Shown here piece after piece: positions 7,110-15,172 of a stretch of DNA of 17,362 nt. The position numbers and the translations under genes were made by a program. How positions within the stretch are numbered: the first letter of the stretch is position 1; every line of letters starts with the position of its first letter. Below the pieces are notes generated by a model. The model worked only from the letters and a program-made list of their open reading frames with translations. It ran no database searches and was not told the origin of the DNA. Source of the stretch: CAZXCK01 sp964639225 (GTDB taxonomy: Bacteria; Chloroflexota; Anaerolineae; Aggregatilineales; Phototrophicaceae); contig CAZXCK010000094.1 of the NCBI GenBank assembly GCA_964639225.1, positions 1 to 17,362 of the forward strand, in the 5' to 3' direction.

Positions 7110-7481
7110 CGTGTTTTCTCCCTCTTGTGCTAGCCCATAGTATAGCAGCACATCGGATTCTACGACAGCAGACGGTGTCGAAAACCATACCCATACCTTG
7201 CAGCATCCGATTAAGCGCGTACAATAAAGCCACAAGCGGTTAACCAGCTAAGGGTTAGCTTTCATCATGACAGACCTGCGCGCCTGCGGGGCGCGCGTTC
7301 AGCATAACGCGATTCCGGTGGCGCTGGGCGGACTCATCACAGCGCCCCGTTTAACTGTGTGTTACGGCGTTATGATCGACGCTTATCGCACCAACAGACA
7401 GCCATAAAACACCAGGCCCGGCGGCGCAAAACGGCCTAGCAGGGGTCGTAAAATAGCTTTTTTATACTGGAGCAGCTCTCG
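7110..7481. other. Divergent intergenic region with palindromes and a small open frame
   Basis: These 372 bases separate the SH3b gene (minus) from the kinase gene (plus). A GGTTAACC palindrome (7238-7245) is directly followed by AGCTAA-GGG-TTAGCT (7246-7260), a perfect 6-bp stem. A GC hairpin GCGCGCC/GGCGCGC lies at 7278-7296. A 46-codon open frame (ATG at 7267, TAA ending 7407) spans that hairpin. It has no clear ribosome-binding site, so it may not be a gene. A weak plus-strand promoter can be proposed as TTGCAG (7198-7203), 16 bp, TACAAT (7220-7225). A TATACT at 7463-7468 sits only 13 bases from the kinase start. GGAG at 7469-7472 could be the kinase ribosome-binding site, 9 bases from the ATG. 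Confidence 0.5.
7139..7147 (-). promoter_or_regulatory. Extended -10 promoter element for the SH3b/Excalibur gene
   Basis: On the minus strand it reads TGCTATACT, an extended -10 with 5 of 6 matches to TATAAT, 29 bases upstream of the ATG at 7109. The -35 is poor, as expected for extended -10 promoters. Confidence 0.6.
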
Positions 7482-10400
7482 ATGGCGGACAGCCTATTCG
7501 ACAACCGATACCGCTACGACTACATCTATCCGCGTGGGCGCAGCGGCGAGACTCTGCGCGCTGTGGATACCGCCAGCCAGGATCGCCCGGTGGTCATCAA
7601 GCGCCCGGCTCCTAATGACGCGCCGCCCATCCGCGCCGGTCAGGAAGTGAGCATCCTCAACGAGCGCAAGGCATTGCAGCGGCTCTCCGGCCATCCGGTG
7701 CTGACCGAGGCGCTGGGCAGCGGCCAGTTTTCGGTGGGGGGCACGCTGCACCAGTATATCGTCATGGAGCGTGCCCAGGGCGTCATCATCGCCGATGAAG
7801 TGGGCGAGCTGGCCCGGCGCGGCGAGCGCCTGCCCATCCTGGAGATGCTGATTATCATCGATCTGCTGCTGGACCTGCTGGAACTGGCCCACAGCCGCGA
7901 CATCGTCTACAACGACGTCGATGCCAAGCATCTGTTCTGGGACCGGGATAACTACCGCCTCAAGGTCATCGACTGGGGTAACGCCGTCTTTCTGGAAGGC
8001 GACGAGATCACCCCGCAGGGCGTCAGCCGGCAGAGCGACATCTTTCAGGTGGGCGAGCTGCTGTACTTTATTGTCACCGGCGGCAGCCGCGCCGATATTC
8101 CCCGCGACGCTGGCGAGGATTTCCTGCTCGACTTCGGCCCGGATGCGGGCCATGTGTCGCCGCGCCTGCGGGCCATCATCAGCCGGGCAGCGCACCCCAA
8201 CGCCAGACTGCGCTATCGCACGCTCGCCGATCTGCGCCGCGATCTGGAAGCCTACCGCAAGCCATTGGAAAGCGACCGGACGACCATCGTCACGCATGTG
8301 CTGGACCGCCTGCGCCGCAGCCTGAGCAAGAACGACCTGCGCGGCCTGCTCACCAGCCTGGAACCGGCCCTGGCCGCCGACCCCGGCTTTCCGCTGGCGC
8401 GCCGCGCGCACCGCGACATCACCGATCGCCTGCGCGATCTGGACGTCTCCGCCGACCTGGACGCCGTGCGCATCTATATGGAAAGCGGCAACTGGTCGCG
8501 GGCGGCGGACCTGCTCAACGAGCTGCGCGCCAAATCCGGCTCGCAGACCAGCGGCATGGTCGATCTGCTGCTGGATTGCAGTATGCTGCTCCAGGAATAC
8601 GATATCAGGCCGGTGCCGCCGGCCATCATGGACGCGGTGGTGATGATTTTCGAGGGGCATTTTGTCCACGCGGCCAACACGCTGCTCACCCGCGATACCC
8701 CCAGCGACGACGTGCGCAAGCTCCAGTGGCTGCTGGCCGAACGCATCTCGTCGCGCATCCCGGAAGTGCTGCTGCTGCGGCCCAACCTCTACCGGCTGGA
8801 CCTGGCGCTGAGCAACATCGCCGATGACGGCGTCAACATCAGCGACGCCCGCGCTGTCCTGGCCGAGATCAGCGCCATGCTGGACGCGCTGCCGCAGCAG
8901 GCGTCAACCTATCTCACGCGCCTGCGCGACGGCTACCGCGCTCTGGTGGACCAGTTGTCCAAGCTCAACAAGCTGCTGTCGACGGCGGTCATCCAGCACG
9001 ATCTGGCGCACGATCTGATGCCGCTGACGCCGCTGGACCGCGCTATCAACGCGGCGATGGCCCTGGCCGACAACATGCACGTCATCGGCAAGCAGGCGGC
9101 CACCAGTCCGCGTGATGCGATGGTCGCGCTGGACAGCAGCCGCGCCATCGACCCCACCAATCCGCTGTGGGACGAGCTTGAGGACATGCTGGCCAATCTC
9201 TACGAGCGCCTGCAAACCTACCAGACTTACGTCCCGGTGGCCGACGGCAGCGACCTTGAGGGCTGGCTCAACGGGGTGCGCCGGGCGCTGGTCCCGTACC
9301 GGGAGCGTCTCTTCGATGACATGCTCATCGGCATGGTGCGCGGTCTGGAGACAGCTCATCACGCCTGGGCCGATTACGCTGTCTGCATTGTTCACGGCGA
9401 CCGTGCTGGCGCGGTGGCGCGCCTTAAGGAAGCCGCGCAGTCGGTGACGATCCTCAGCCCGACGCTTTCCGGCTGGCTGGCCCAGCTCGAAAACGTGATC
9501 GAAAACGCGCTGTATATCGAACGGCACGCCATCTATGGCGGGCTGGGGCGGGCGCTGGCCGACGGCTGGGAAGCCTTCGACCGGGGTCGCCTGCCGGATG
9601 CCGAGCGGCTGGGCCAGCAGGCGATAGAGATCGCCCGCACCGAAAGCGAACGCAGCGCCTGCCACCGGCTGGTGGAACTGGCCGGGACCGTGCGCGACTG
9701 GATCGAGCGCAACGGCATCATCGACCGCACGCGCACCCAGGCGGCGCATCACATCGTCGATAACCTGTACACACCGCAGCAGAAATCGCAGCGCGATCAC
9801 TTCAGCGCGCAGATGCCCACCCGCGAAACCTACCTGCGCGCCATGAATCGTGGCCTGGTCGCCGTGCTGGGCGGCAGCAGCACCGCCGCCGTGCGCCTGT
9901 TCTACATCGATTCGGTGCTGCGCGGCGCGCTCCACGCCCACGATGGCGAACTGGATGACGCCGCCTTCTGGCGCGAGGTCGCCGCCCGCTGCCTGGGCGA
10001 TCATGGGCCGCGCCACGTGTGTACGCGCACGCTGGATGAATTTATCGAGCGCCGCCGCGATCTGCTGGAAGCCGCCGAACTGATCGACTCGGTGTGCGGC
10101 TCACGCTCGCTGGGGGCGCTGCACGATGTCCGCCGCCGTTTAGAGGAAAACCCGCAGGCGCGCCTGCTCACCGCCGCCGGGCACAGCCTGCGCGAACTGG
10201 AAGCCGCTCTGCACGAATGGACGGACGGCGAGTTCCGTGCCGCCGGCCTCAAGCTGGAGAACGCGATCCAGGCCGCCGCCGATGTCGAGCACGTCACCGG
10301 CATTACCATCCCGGCCTATCGCGGCTGGCTGGCCGAATTACAGGGCGTGGCCGCCGAACTGCACACGATCAACCGCCAGATGCGGCAGACGGTCGAACGG

Positions 10401-11891
10401 CTGCCCGCCGAGCCGCAGGATTCCGTCCACGAGACGCTGCTGCGTCAGGTGAAAACGACGCGCGCGCTGCTGGGCGAGTCCTACGCCGCGCAGATGAAAC
10501 AATGGCTGGAGACTTACGAAGCCTTCCTGGAAGTCTACACCGACGACCAGCTACGCCGAACCGGCAAGCTGGCGCGCTTCAATGAGTTGTTCAAGGCCAT
10601 GTTCATCGACCGTCATCCGACCTATGCGCTGTACCGGCACTGGTACGACCTGGTCGATAGCTCGCCGGAGTTCCCGGCGCCGCCCACCGACGACCCCACG
10701 CCGCGCATCCACGAAGAGGAGGCGGTGGCCGAGGTCGATTTCACCGGGCAGGCCAATGACTATCAGGCCGACGACACGCAGCCCGTCGAGGCAGTCGGCG
10801 GTGGTCGCCGGTCACGCTGGACGTGGCTGCTGCTGGTGCTGCTGCTGGTGCTGATCGCTGGAACCGCCGCGCTGGTGATAACGAATCTGGACGCGGACGA
10901 CAATAACGACGGCGGCGCGCCGGTCCAGGCACAGGATACCGACGTGCCGGCCATTGTCGATACGACCTCCGCGCCCGATTCGGACGCGGACGAGACGGAA
11001 ATCGACACCGAAGCCGTCCTGGCGAGCACCGTGACCGCGCAGGCCGTCGCCGAGCTGGTGGCGAATATCGACGCCACCAACACCGCCGCCGCCGTTCCAC
11101 CCACTCAGAGCGATTCGGCGTCGGTGATCGCCAGCCAGCCGACCAACACGCAGCCGCCCACTTCGACGCCCGCGCCCACCGAACCGCCAGCCACCGCGAC
11201 GGCGACCGCTACCGAAACCGATGTGCCGCCCACCGAAACCGCGACCGCCAGCCCAACGGCCACGCTGCCGCCGCAGGGTCTGCAGGGCTGGCAGGATTTG
11301 CTGGCGCTGGCCGGTGACATCGAGGCAGCCGGCGAGCAGCCCTGGTCCGATGAGCAGTTCGCGCGGATGGGCGACAGCGGCGTATGGCGGCTGGGCATGG
11401 GCCGCGCCAGCGAGGCTGACTCCGGTGACATCGTCATCACGCTGCCGCCGGACCTGCTCGACACGTACTACGGCAACGACGCGCCCGCGCGCCTGCGCCG
11501 CAGCGAGGCGACCATCTCGCTGACGACCTACGACCCGGCGCTCATCGACCAGCAGCAGGTATACTTCGGCCTGGTGCTGCAATCCGCCAGCGACAGCGCC
11601 GCGCGCGCCGGTGTGCATATTCAGGTGGCCAGCCTCAACGCCATCAATCTGTGTCTGGTGGAAGGCGCCGCGCTGGACTGTGTCAGCCAGCGTTCCGTGA
11701 GCCAGATCAGCCCGCGCCTGCGCCTGGAACGCGACGCCAGCAGCGGCGCGGTGACCGTGTTCTTCAACGATGCCCAGGTCGGCGATCCGATCCCGTTTGT
11801 GAGCCTGGAGACGCCGGTGCAGCCGGTGCTGTTCGTGCGGCGCGGCGGGGTGATCGTCAGCGTGGTGAACTGGCGCGTGGGCCTGCGCTGA
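7482..11891 (+). CDS. Single-pass membrane receptor-like protein with N-terminal atypical Ser/Thr kinase domain
   Basis: 1469 residues. Residues 1 to about 262 are a eukaryotic-like protein kinase fold: VVIK with K40, E61 (NERKALQRL), catalytic-loop YNDVDAKH with D145, IDWGNA with D164, and SDIFQVGELLYFIVTG (185-200). It is unusual. The HRD His/Arg are Tyr143/Asn144, the D+2 Lys is Asp147, the metal-binding Asn is His150, DFG is DWG, and the Gly loop is degenerate. Activity is therefore uncertain. About 265-1060 is long, alpha-helical and possibly TPR-like. RRSR then leads into a membrane helix at about 1113-1134 (WTWLLLVLLLVLIAG), placing the kinase inside and the C terminus outside. A Thr/Pro-rich stalk (to about 1265) carries a final, mostly beta domain of about 200 residues that I do not recognise and that could be a ligand-sensing domain. 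GGAG stands 9 bases before the start. It ends in a strong terminator. Confidence 0.88.
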   Translation: MADSLFDNRYRYDYIYPRGRSGETLRAVDTASQDRPVVIKRPAPNDAPPIRAGQEVSILNERKALQRLSGHPVLTEALGSGQFSVGGTLHQYIVMERAQGVIIADEVGELARRGERLPILEMLIIIDLLLDLLELAHSRDIVYNDVDAKHLFWDRDNYRLKVIDWGNAVFLEGDEITPQGVSRQSDIFQVGELLYFIVTGGSRADIPRDAGEDFLLDFGPDAGHVSPRLRAIISRAAHPNARLRYRTLADLRRDLEAYRKPLESDRTTIVTHVLDRLRRSLSKNDLRGLLTSLEPALAADPGFPLARRAHRDITDRLRDLDVSADLDAVRIYMESGNWSRAADLLNELRAKSGSQTSGMVDLLLDCSMLLQEYDIRPVPPAIMDAVVMIFEGHFVHAANTLLTRDTPSDDVRKLQWLLAERISSRIPEVLLLRPNLYRLDLALSNIADDGVNISDARAVLAEISAMLDALPQQASTYLTRLRDGYRALVDQLSKLNKLLSTAVIQHDLAHDLMPLTPLDRAINAAMALADNMHVIGKQAATSPRDAMVALDSSRAIDPTNPLWDELEDMLANLYERLQTYQTYVPVADGSDLEGWLNGVRRALVPYRERLFDDMLIGMVRGLETAHHAWADYAVCIVHGDRAGAVARLKEAAQSVTILSPTLSGWLAQLENVIENALYIERHAIYGGLGRALADGWEAFDRGRLPDAERLGQQAIEIARTESERSACHRLVELAGTVRDWIERNGIIDRTRTQAAHHIVDNLYTPQQKSQRDHFSAQMPTRETYLRAMNRGLVAVLGGSSTAAVRLFYIDSVLRGALHAHDGELDDAAFWREVAARCLGDHGPRHVCTRTLDEFIERRRDLLEAAELIDSVCGSRSLGALHDVRRRLEENPQARLLTAAGHSLRELEAALHEWTDGEFRAAGLKLENAIQAAADVEHVTGITIPAYRGWLAELQGVAAELHTINRQMRQTVERLPAEPQDSVHETLLRQVKTTRALLGESYAAQMKQWLETYEAFLEVYTDDQLRRTGKLARFNELFKAMFIDRHPTYALYRHWYDLVDSSPEFPAPPTDDPTPRIHEEEAVAEVDFTGQANDYQADDTQPVEAVGGGRRSRWTWLLLVLLLVLIAGTAALVITNLDADDNNDGGAPVQAQDTDVPAIVDTTSAPDSDADETEIDTEAVLASTVTAQAVAELVANIDATNTAAAVPPTQSDSASVIASQPTNTQPPTSTPAPTEPPATATATATETDVPPTETATASPTATLPPQGLQGWQDLLALAGDIEAAGEQPWSDEQFARMGDSGVWRLGMGRASEADSGDIVITLPPDLLDTYYGNDAPARLRRSEATISLTTYDPALIDQQQVYFGLVLQSASDSAARAGVHIQVASLNAINLCLVEGAALDCVSQRSVSQISPRLRLERDASSGAVTVFFNDAQVGDPIPFVSLETPVQPVLFVRRGGVIVSVVNWRVGLR

Positions 11892-11924
11892 CCCTCTCGT
11901 ATGTGTTAACCTGACATCACAAGC

Positions 11925-11958
11925 GCCCCGCTAAACGACACCCGGCGGGGCTTTTTTT
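11925..11958 (+). terminator. Rho-independent terminator after the kinase gene
   Basis: Stem GCCCCGC (11925-11931) pairs with GCGGGGC (11945-11951) across a 13-base loop, immediately followed by seven T. It is 33 bases downstream of the kinase stop and is the clearest plus-strand intrinsic terminator in the window. Confidence 0.92.
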
Positions 11959-12054
11959 GCTTCTCGGCTCAGAAGTTTGTTAAAGAATTGAGCGAGTTGG
12001 CGATAATTGATGCCCCTATTATTGTAATTTAACAGAATGGGGATACAATGAAGG

Positions 12055-12060
12055 TATAAT
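12055..12060 (+). promoter_or_regulatory. -10 box (TATAAT) of the histidine kinase gene
   Basis: TATAAT lies 25 bases upstream of the ATG at 12086. It overlaps the in-frame ATG at 12059, which therefore cannot be translated from this promoter. A second -10-like TACAAT lies at 12044-12049, and TTAACA (12029-12034, 5 of 6 matches to a -35) sits 20 bp from the TATAAT, which is longer than ideal. Confidence 0.6.
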
Positions 12061-12085
12061 GTGTTCAGTGTGGAGACCTCAATTC

Positions 12086-13222
12086 ATGCCAGCATCCCAA
12101 GCACTCGCAGGAGCCGACCTGACCAGGAGCCTGTCGTCTCTGCTGGTCGTCGATAACCAGACCCGCAGCCGGGATGATCTGGCGCATGTTCTGGGCGATC
12201 AATTTGAGGTCTGCTGGGCGGAAGACGAAACCAGCGCACTCCGTATTCTACAAACCTCGACCATCGATGCTGTGCTGCTGGGCGGCGTCGAAACGACCGG
12301 CAGCCTGGACATCCTGGATGCCATCCGCCGGCAGCCCATCACCCGGGATGTGCCGGTGATACTCTACACCCACTCCAGCGAGGAGTCCTGCCTGATAGAA
12401 GGTTTCGCGCGCGGCGCCAACGACTATCTGCCGTATCCGTTTAATGGCCCGCTGGCGCTGGCCCGCATCGAGGCGCAACTGACGCTCAAGCGCCGTCTGG
12501 ACGAACAGCAGCAGACGATCCGCAGGCTCAAGACATCGCAGCGCAATCATTCACGGCTGCTGCGCATGATTGGTCATGACCTCAAAGCGCCGCTGGCTAA
12601 CGTCAGCCTGGGTGAAAATCTGCTGCGGCACTACACGCATACCTGCGCCGATATGGTCCCGCTGCTGGACGGTATGAGCGCCGCCATCGACACCATGCGC
12701 GACGTGCTGGAAGATTTCAGCAACGCCGCCGCCGTTCACGACATCAACATTCGGCTGTCGGCCATCGCGGTGGAGCGTGCGATCTGTGATGTGGCGCTGC
12801 AATATACGACAGCGGCCAGCAACAAAACCATCGAGCTGATTATCGAGGAAGCGCCCGGCTGGGTGCTGGCCGATCACAACCGCCTGGGCCAGATCGTCAG
12901 CAACCTGTTGAGCAACGCCGTCAAATACAGCCCATCTGGCACGGCGATCCATGTGGGCGCTACCCGTCACGATGACGCGATCCGCATCTTTGTCGCCGAT
13001 GAAGGGCCGGGCATCCACGAAAGCGAGCGCAAATTGCTCTTCACCGAGTTTGGCCGGGGCAGCAACCAGCCCACTGGCGGCGAAGCCAGCACTGGCCTGG
13101 GCCTGTGGATTGTGCGTCGCCTGACCGAGGCGATGGGCGGTCAGGTCGGGGCCGACTTTCCACAGACCGGTGGCTCGGTTTTCTGGGTGGAACTGCCGGA
13201 AACCGTTCCCCTGCGGCTGTAA
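12086..13222 (+). CDS. Soluble histidine kinase with N-terminal degenerate receiver (pseudo-receiver) domain
   Basis: 378 residues, with no membrane segment. Residues about 17-130 fold as a CheY-like receiver (LLVVDNQ ... VILYTHS ... ANDYLPYPFNG). The phospho-acceptor Asp position is Gly66 (AVLLGG) and the conserved Lys is Tyr117 (YLPYPF), so it cannot be phosphorylated in the usual way. A linker helix leads to the HisKA H-box MIGHDLKAPL with phospho-acceptor His164. The HATPase is complete: N-box NRLGQIVSNLLSNAVKYSP (265-283), G1 ADEGPGI (D305), F-box LFTEFGR, and G2 GEASTGLGLWIV (332-343). The kinase itself should therefore be active. The start at 12086 is chosen because GGAG (12072-12075) lies 10 bases before it; an ATG at 12059 overlaps the -10. 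The likely partner is the stand-alone receiver protein 149 bases downstream, which is inference from position. Confidence 0.92.
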   Translation: MPASQALAGADLTRSLSSLLVVDNQTRSRDDLAHVLGDQFEVCWAEDETSALRILQTSTIDAVLLGGVETTGSLDILDAIRRQPITRDVPVILYTHSSEESCLIEGFARGANDYLPYPFNGPLALARIEAQLTLKRRLDEQQQTIRRLKTSQRNHSRLLRMIGHDLKAPLANVSLGENLLRHYTHTCADMVPLLDGMSAAIDTMRDVLEDFSNAAAVHDINIRLSAIAVERAICDVALQYTTAASNKTIELIIEEAPGWVLADHNRLGQIVSNLLSNAVKYSPSGTAIHVGATRHDDAIRIFVADEGPGIHESERKLLFTEFGRGSNQPTGGEASTGLGLWIVRRLTEAMGGQVGADFPQTGGSVFWVELPETVPLRL

Positions 13223-13371
13223 CGCCCCACCAGGCGCGGAATCGCCGGCCAGTTTTGTTTGGAATGTAAAATTTCCTTCGCAATCGGTTGCCTGCCCATC
13301 GTAATCGTCGCATACTGTATTAGGGTGCAAATGCGCCTCTGGACCGTCAGAGAAACTTCGAGGATGAGCCA

Positions 13372-13728
13372 TTGACTGCTCAACAAACTGTACTCGTAGT
13401 TGAGGACGATGATGGATTGCGCAAAATCTATCGCCGTGTGCTGGAACCGCTTAATGTGGTTATGCTTCAGGCCGGTGACGCCGAGACCGCGCTCGATCTG
13501 CTGTCACAGTGCGTCCCGGATGTGATGTTTCTCGATATACTACTGCCCAATACCAACGGAGTCGCCATTCTGGATTATGTTGCTGGCAACCGCCGCCTGC
13601 GAAATATGCGAGTGATTATCGTCTCGTCCAACCCCGAGTCTGAGTGGTATACGCAGCGCCTGCCGTCCGCTCGCTTTGTCCAGAAGCCGATCCTGCCCGC
13701 ACAGATCAGAGAGCTGATTCTGGACTGA
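13372..13728 (+). CDS. Single-domain response regulator (CheY-like), TTG start
   Basis: A 118-residue receiver domain with no output domain. The essential residues are all present: acidic pocket EDD (11-13), phospho-acceptor D55 in MFLDILLPN, the Thr/Ser position S85 in IIVSS, and K105 in FVQKP. Such proteins act by protein contact or as phosphate shuttles and do not bind DNA directly. The start is TTG at 13372, with GAGG at 13360-13363 eight bases upstream. The ATG at 13364 is out of frame and gives only a three-codon peptide. No better in-frame start keeps the family N terminus (TVLVVEDDDGL). It lies downstream of the pseudo-receiver histidine kinase on the same strand and is probably its phosphotransfer partner. 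The downstream hairpin at 13757-13776 may also end this transcript. Confidence 0.92.
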   Translation: MTAQQTVLVVEDDDGLRKIYRRVLEPLNVVMLQAGDAETALDLLSQCVPDVMFLDILLPNTNGVAILDYVAGNRRLRNMRVIIVSSNPESEWYTQRLPSARFVQKPILPAQIRELILD

Positions 13729-13751
13729 CAGCGTTGACGCGCTCCAGGCGT

Positions 13752-13776
13752 AAAAAGAGGGGGCGGCTACCCCCTC
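13752..13776 (-). terminator. Rho-independent terminator of the thioredoxin-VKOR gene
   Basis: Inverted repeat GAGGGGG (13757-13763) and CCCCCTC (13770-13776) with a 6-base loop. Read on the minus strand, the hairpin is followed by TTTTTA. It is 33 bases beyond the VKOR stop. On the plus strand there is no T-run, so it favours the minus-strand gene, though the hairpin also sits 28 bases after the response regulator stop. Confidence 0.85.
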
Positions 13777-13809
13777 GAAACGTGTCTGCGTTCTGTGTTG
13801 TTGGTGCGC

Positions 13810-15120
13810 TTACGCCTGGCTGCGCCGCTGTTTTCTACTGTCCGCGCCACTGGTGATCTGCTGATAGGCGTCGCGGCCTTCCGGCGCGACCAGCAGCAGC
13901 ACCAGCATCATCACCAGCGCCGAGGTGAGACACCAGGCGCAGCTCGCGCCGATGACAAACGGCTCCAGGAACGTCAGATAAGCCGAGAACGCCACGCCAA
14001 ACAACGCCATCCCCAGCAGCAGCACCCGCGCCAGCCGACCATAATCGTGGTGCGCGTCCCATATCTGGGCGGCGGCCCACATGCCCAGGATGCCGACATA
14101 GCCGATCAGTCCCAGCACGCCCACCGGCAGCACGCCGAACAGCGTCGCGTACTCGCTCTGCTGGACCGTGTTACAATTGCCAATAGCGCCGCAGACCGCT
14201 TCGTATTCGCCGACTTCGACGTAGGACAGATACACCGCCGCCAGCAGACCCGCAACGACCACCACCGGGATCACCCATTCGCGCCGGTACGAGGCGAACA
14301 GCATCACCGCCGCCAGCGCCAGCAGCACCGCCGTCCCGATTGAGAGAATTGTCGCCAGGGTGTCGCCACCTTCGAGAACCAGCGACCCGGCGATCAGCAG
14401 CGCGGCGATCGCCGTCACGTTGAGGACAGGCTTATAGAACGACAGGGCTTTGATCGCGCCATAACGCAGCACGACGACCACGCTGGCGATCAATCCCAGC
14501 AGCACGACAACCGCGATGATGTTTGCCACCAGGTCTTCAGTGAAGCGTTCCCACACGGTCAGGTCTTCCGAGAGGGCGGCGGCTTCGGCAGCGGCTTCGG
14601 CGTCCGTTCCGGCGGCATTCCGAGCCGCTTCGGCTTCGGCAGCGGATTCAGCCAGCGCCGCCGCCTGGGCTTCCTGCTGGCGTGCCCAGATTTCGCGCAG
14701 GCCGCCGAACTCCGGCACCGGGATGCCGCCCGCGTCCAGCCCGTCGCGAACGAGCTGCGGCGTCCGCGATGGGATATCCAGGCTGCCGAACATCACCTGA
14801 TCGCCGATGACCATCATCGGCACACCGCCGCAGCGATCGCCGGGTACGCCCAGTTCTTCACAGGCGGCGAAGATCAGTTGGCGGCCCTGCTCGCCGCGCA
14901 CATCGACGTACAGAATCTGAATCTGGTCGCCAAATTCGTCTTTCCACTGCGGTACGTCGCGCTCCATCACCGTATGGCAGTGCGGGCAGCTCGGCGAGTA
15001 GAACATCACGGCATAGACGACTGGCTCTGCGGGGGATGATGGCGCGTCCTGCGCGCCCAACGGCATCACCACCACAGCCAGCAGCAGCAGCAACCCGAAT
15101 ACAGTCAGTTTTCTGAACAT
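13810..15120 (-). CDS. Exported thioredoxin domain fused to a membrane vitamin K epoxide reductase (VKOR) domain
   Basis: 436 residues. VKOR enzymes reoxidise thiol oxidases with quinone and so drive disulfide formation outside the membrane. A signal peptide (residues 1-23, LGA|QDAP) precedes a thioredoxin-fold domain (about 30-135) with CPHC (C45, C48) and a cis-Pro at P101. An Ala/Glu-rich helical linker runs from about 143 to 185, followed by seven predicted membrane helices (about 201-219, 233-250, 257-276, 283-300, 328-350, 363-385, 391-412). The last four form the VKOR core with all four key cysteines: loop pair C310 and C316 (six apart, as in Synechococcus VKOR) and CAWC (C394, C397). 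The topology places the thioredoxin domain and all these Cys outside, with a basic C-terminal tail inside. The well-known fusions have the thioredoxin domain at the C terminus; here it is first. The start at 15120 is chosen for the GAGG seven bases upstream; an ATG at 15138 has none. Confidence 0.92.
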   Translation of the reverse strand: MFRKLTVFGLLLLLAVVVMPLGAQDAPSSPAEPVVYAVMFYSPSCPHCHTVMERDVPQWKDEFGDQIQILYVDVRGEQGRQLIFAACEELGVPGDRCGGVPMMVIGDQVMFGSLDIPSRTPQLVRDGLDAGGIPVPEFGGLREIWARQQEAQAAALAESAAEAEAARNAAGTDAEAAAEAAALSEDLTVWERFTEDLVANIIAVVVLLGLIASVVVVLRYGAIKALSFYKPVLNVTAIAALLIAGSLVLEGGDTLATILSIGTAVLLALAAVMLFASYRREWVIPVVVVAGLLAAVYLSYVEVGEYEAVCGAIGNCNTVQQSEYATLFGVLPVGVLGLIGYVGILGMWAAAQIWDAHHDYGRLARVLLLGMALFGVAFSAYLTFLEPFVIGASCAWCLTSALVMMLVLLLVAPEGRDAYQQITSGADSRKQRRSQA

Positions 15121-15148
15121 AAAGCCACCTCTGGACATTGATTATTTT

Positions 15149-15172
15149 CTATGAACAGTATTACAGTCATAG
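15149..15172. promoter_or_regulatory. Inverted repeat overlapping the VKOR -10, candidate operator
   Basis: CTATGA (15149-15154) and TCATAG (15167-15172) are perfect 6-bp arms around a 12-base centre. The centre contains, on the minus strand, TGTAATACT (15165-15157), an extended -10 with 4 of 6 hexamer matches, 36 bases upstream of the VKOR ATG. A repressor bound here would occlude the promoter. No known regulator consensus is recognised. Confidence 0.4.

Noticed and set aside
7267..7407. 46-codon frame upstream of the kinase as a real small protein
   Set aside because: It has no ribosome-binding site and no hydrophobic or other pattern, and it contains a strong GC hairpin. It is kept only as part of the intergenic description.
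7494..10016. Long minus-strand open frames (about 391 and 370 codons) inside the kinase gene
   Set aside because: They are antisense shadows of GC-rich coding sequence, with no ribosome-binding site, low-complexity Gln/Ala/Val composition and no recognisable domain.
13223..13371. GGAA/TTTCC partial hairpin and a TACTGT hexamer between the histidine kinase and response regulator as terminator and promoter
   Set aside because: The stem is short and imperfect and the hexamer has no supporting -35 or TG, so neither can be claimed.
13810..14343. Plus-strand frame of 182 codons rich in Gln/His/Arg near the end of the VKOR gene
   Set aside because: It is the antisense of membrane-helix codons, with composition typical of such shadows.
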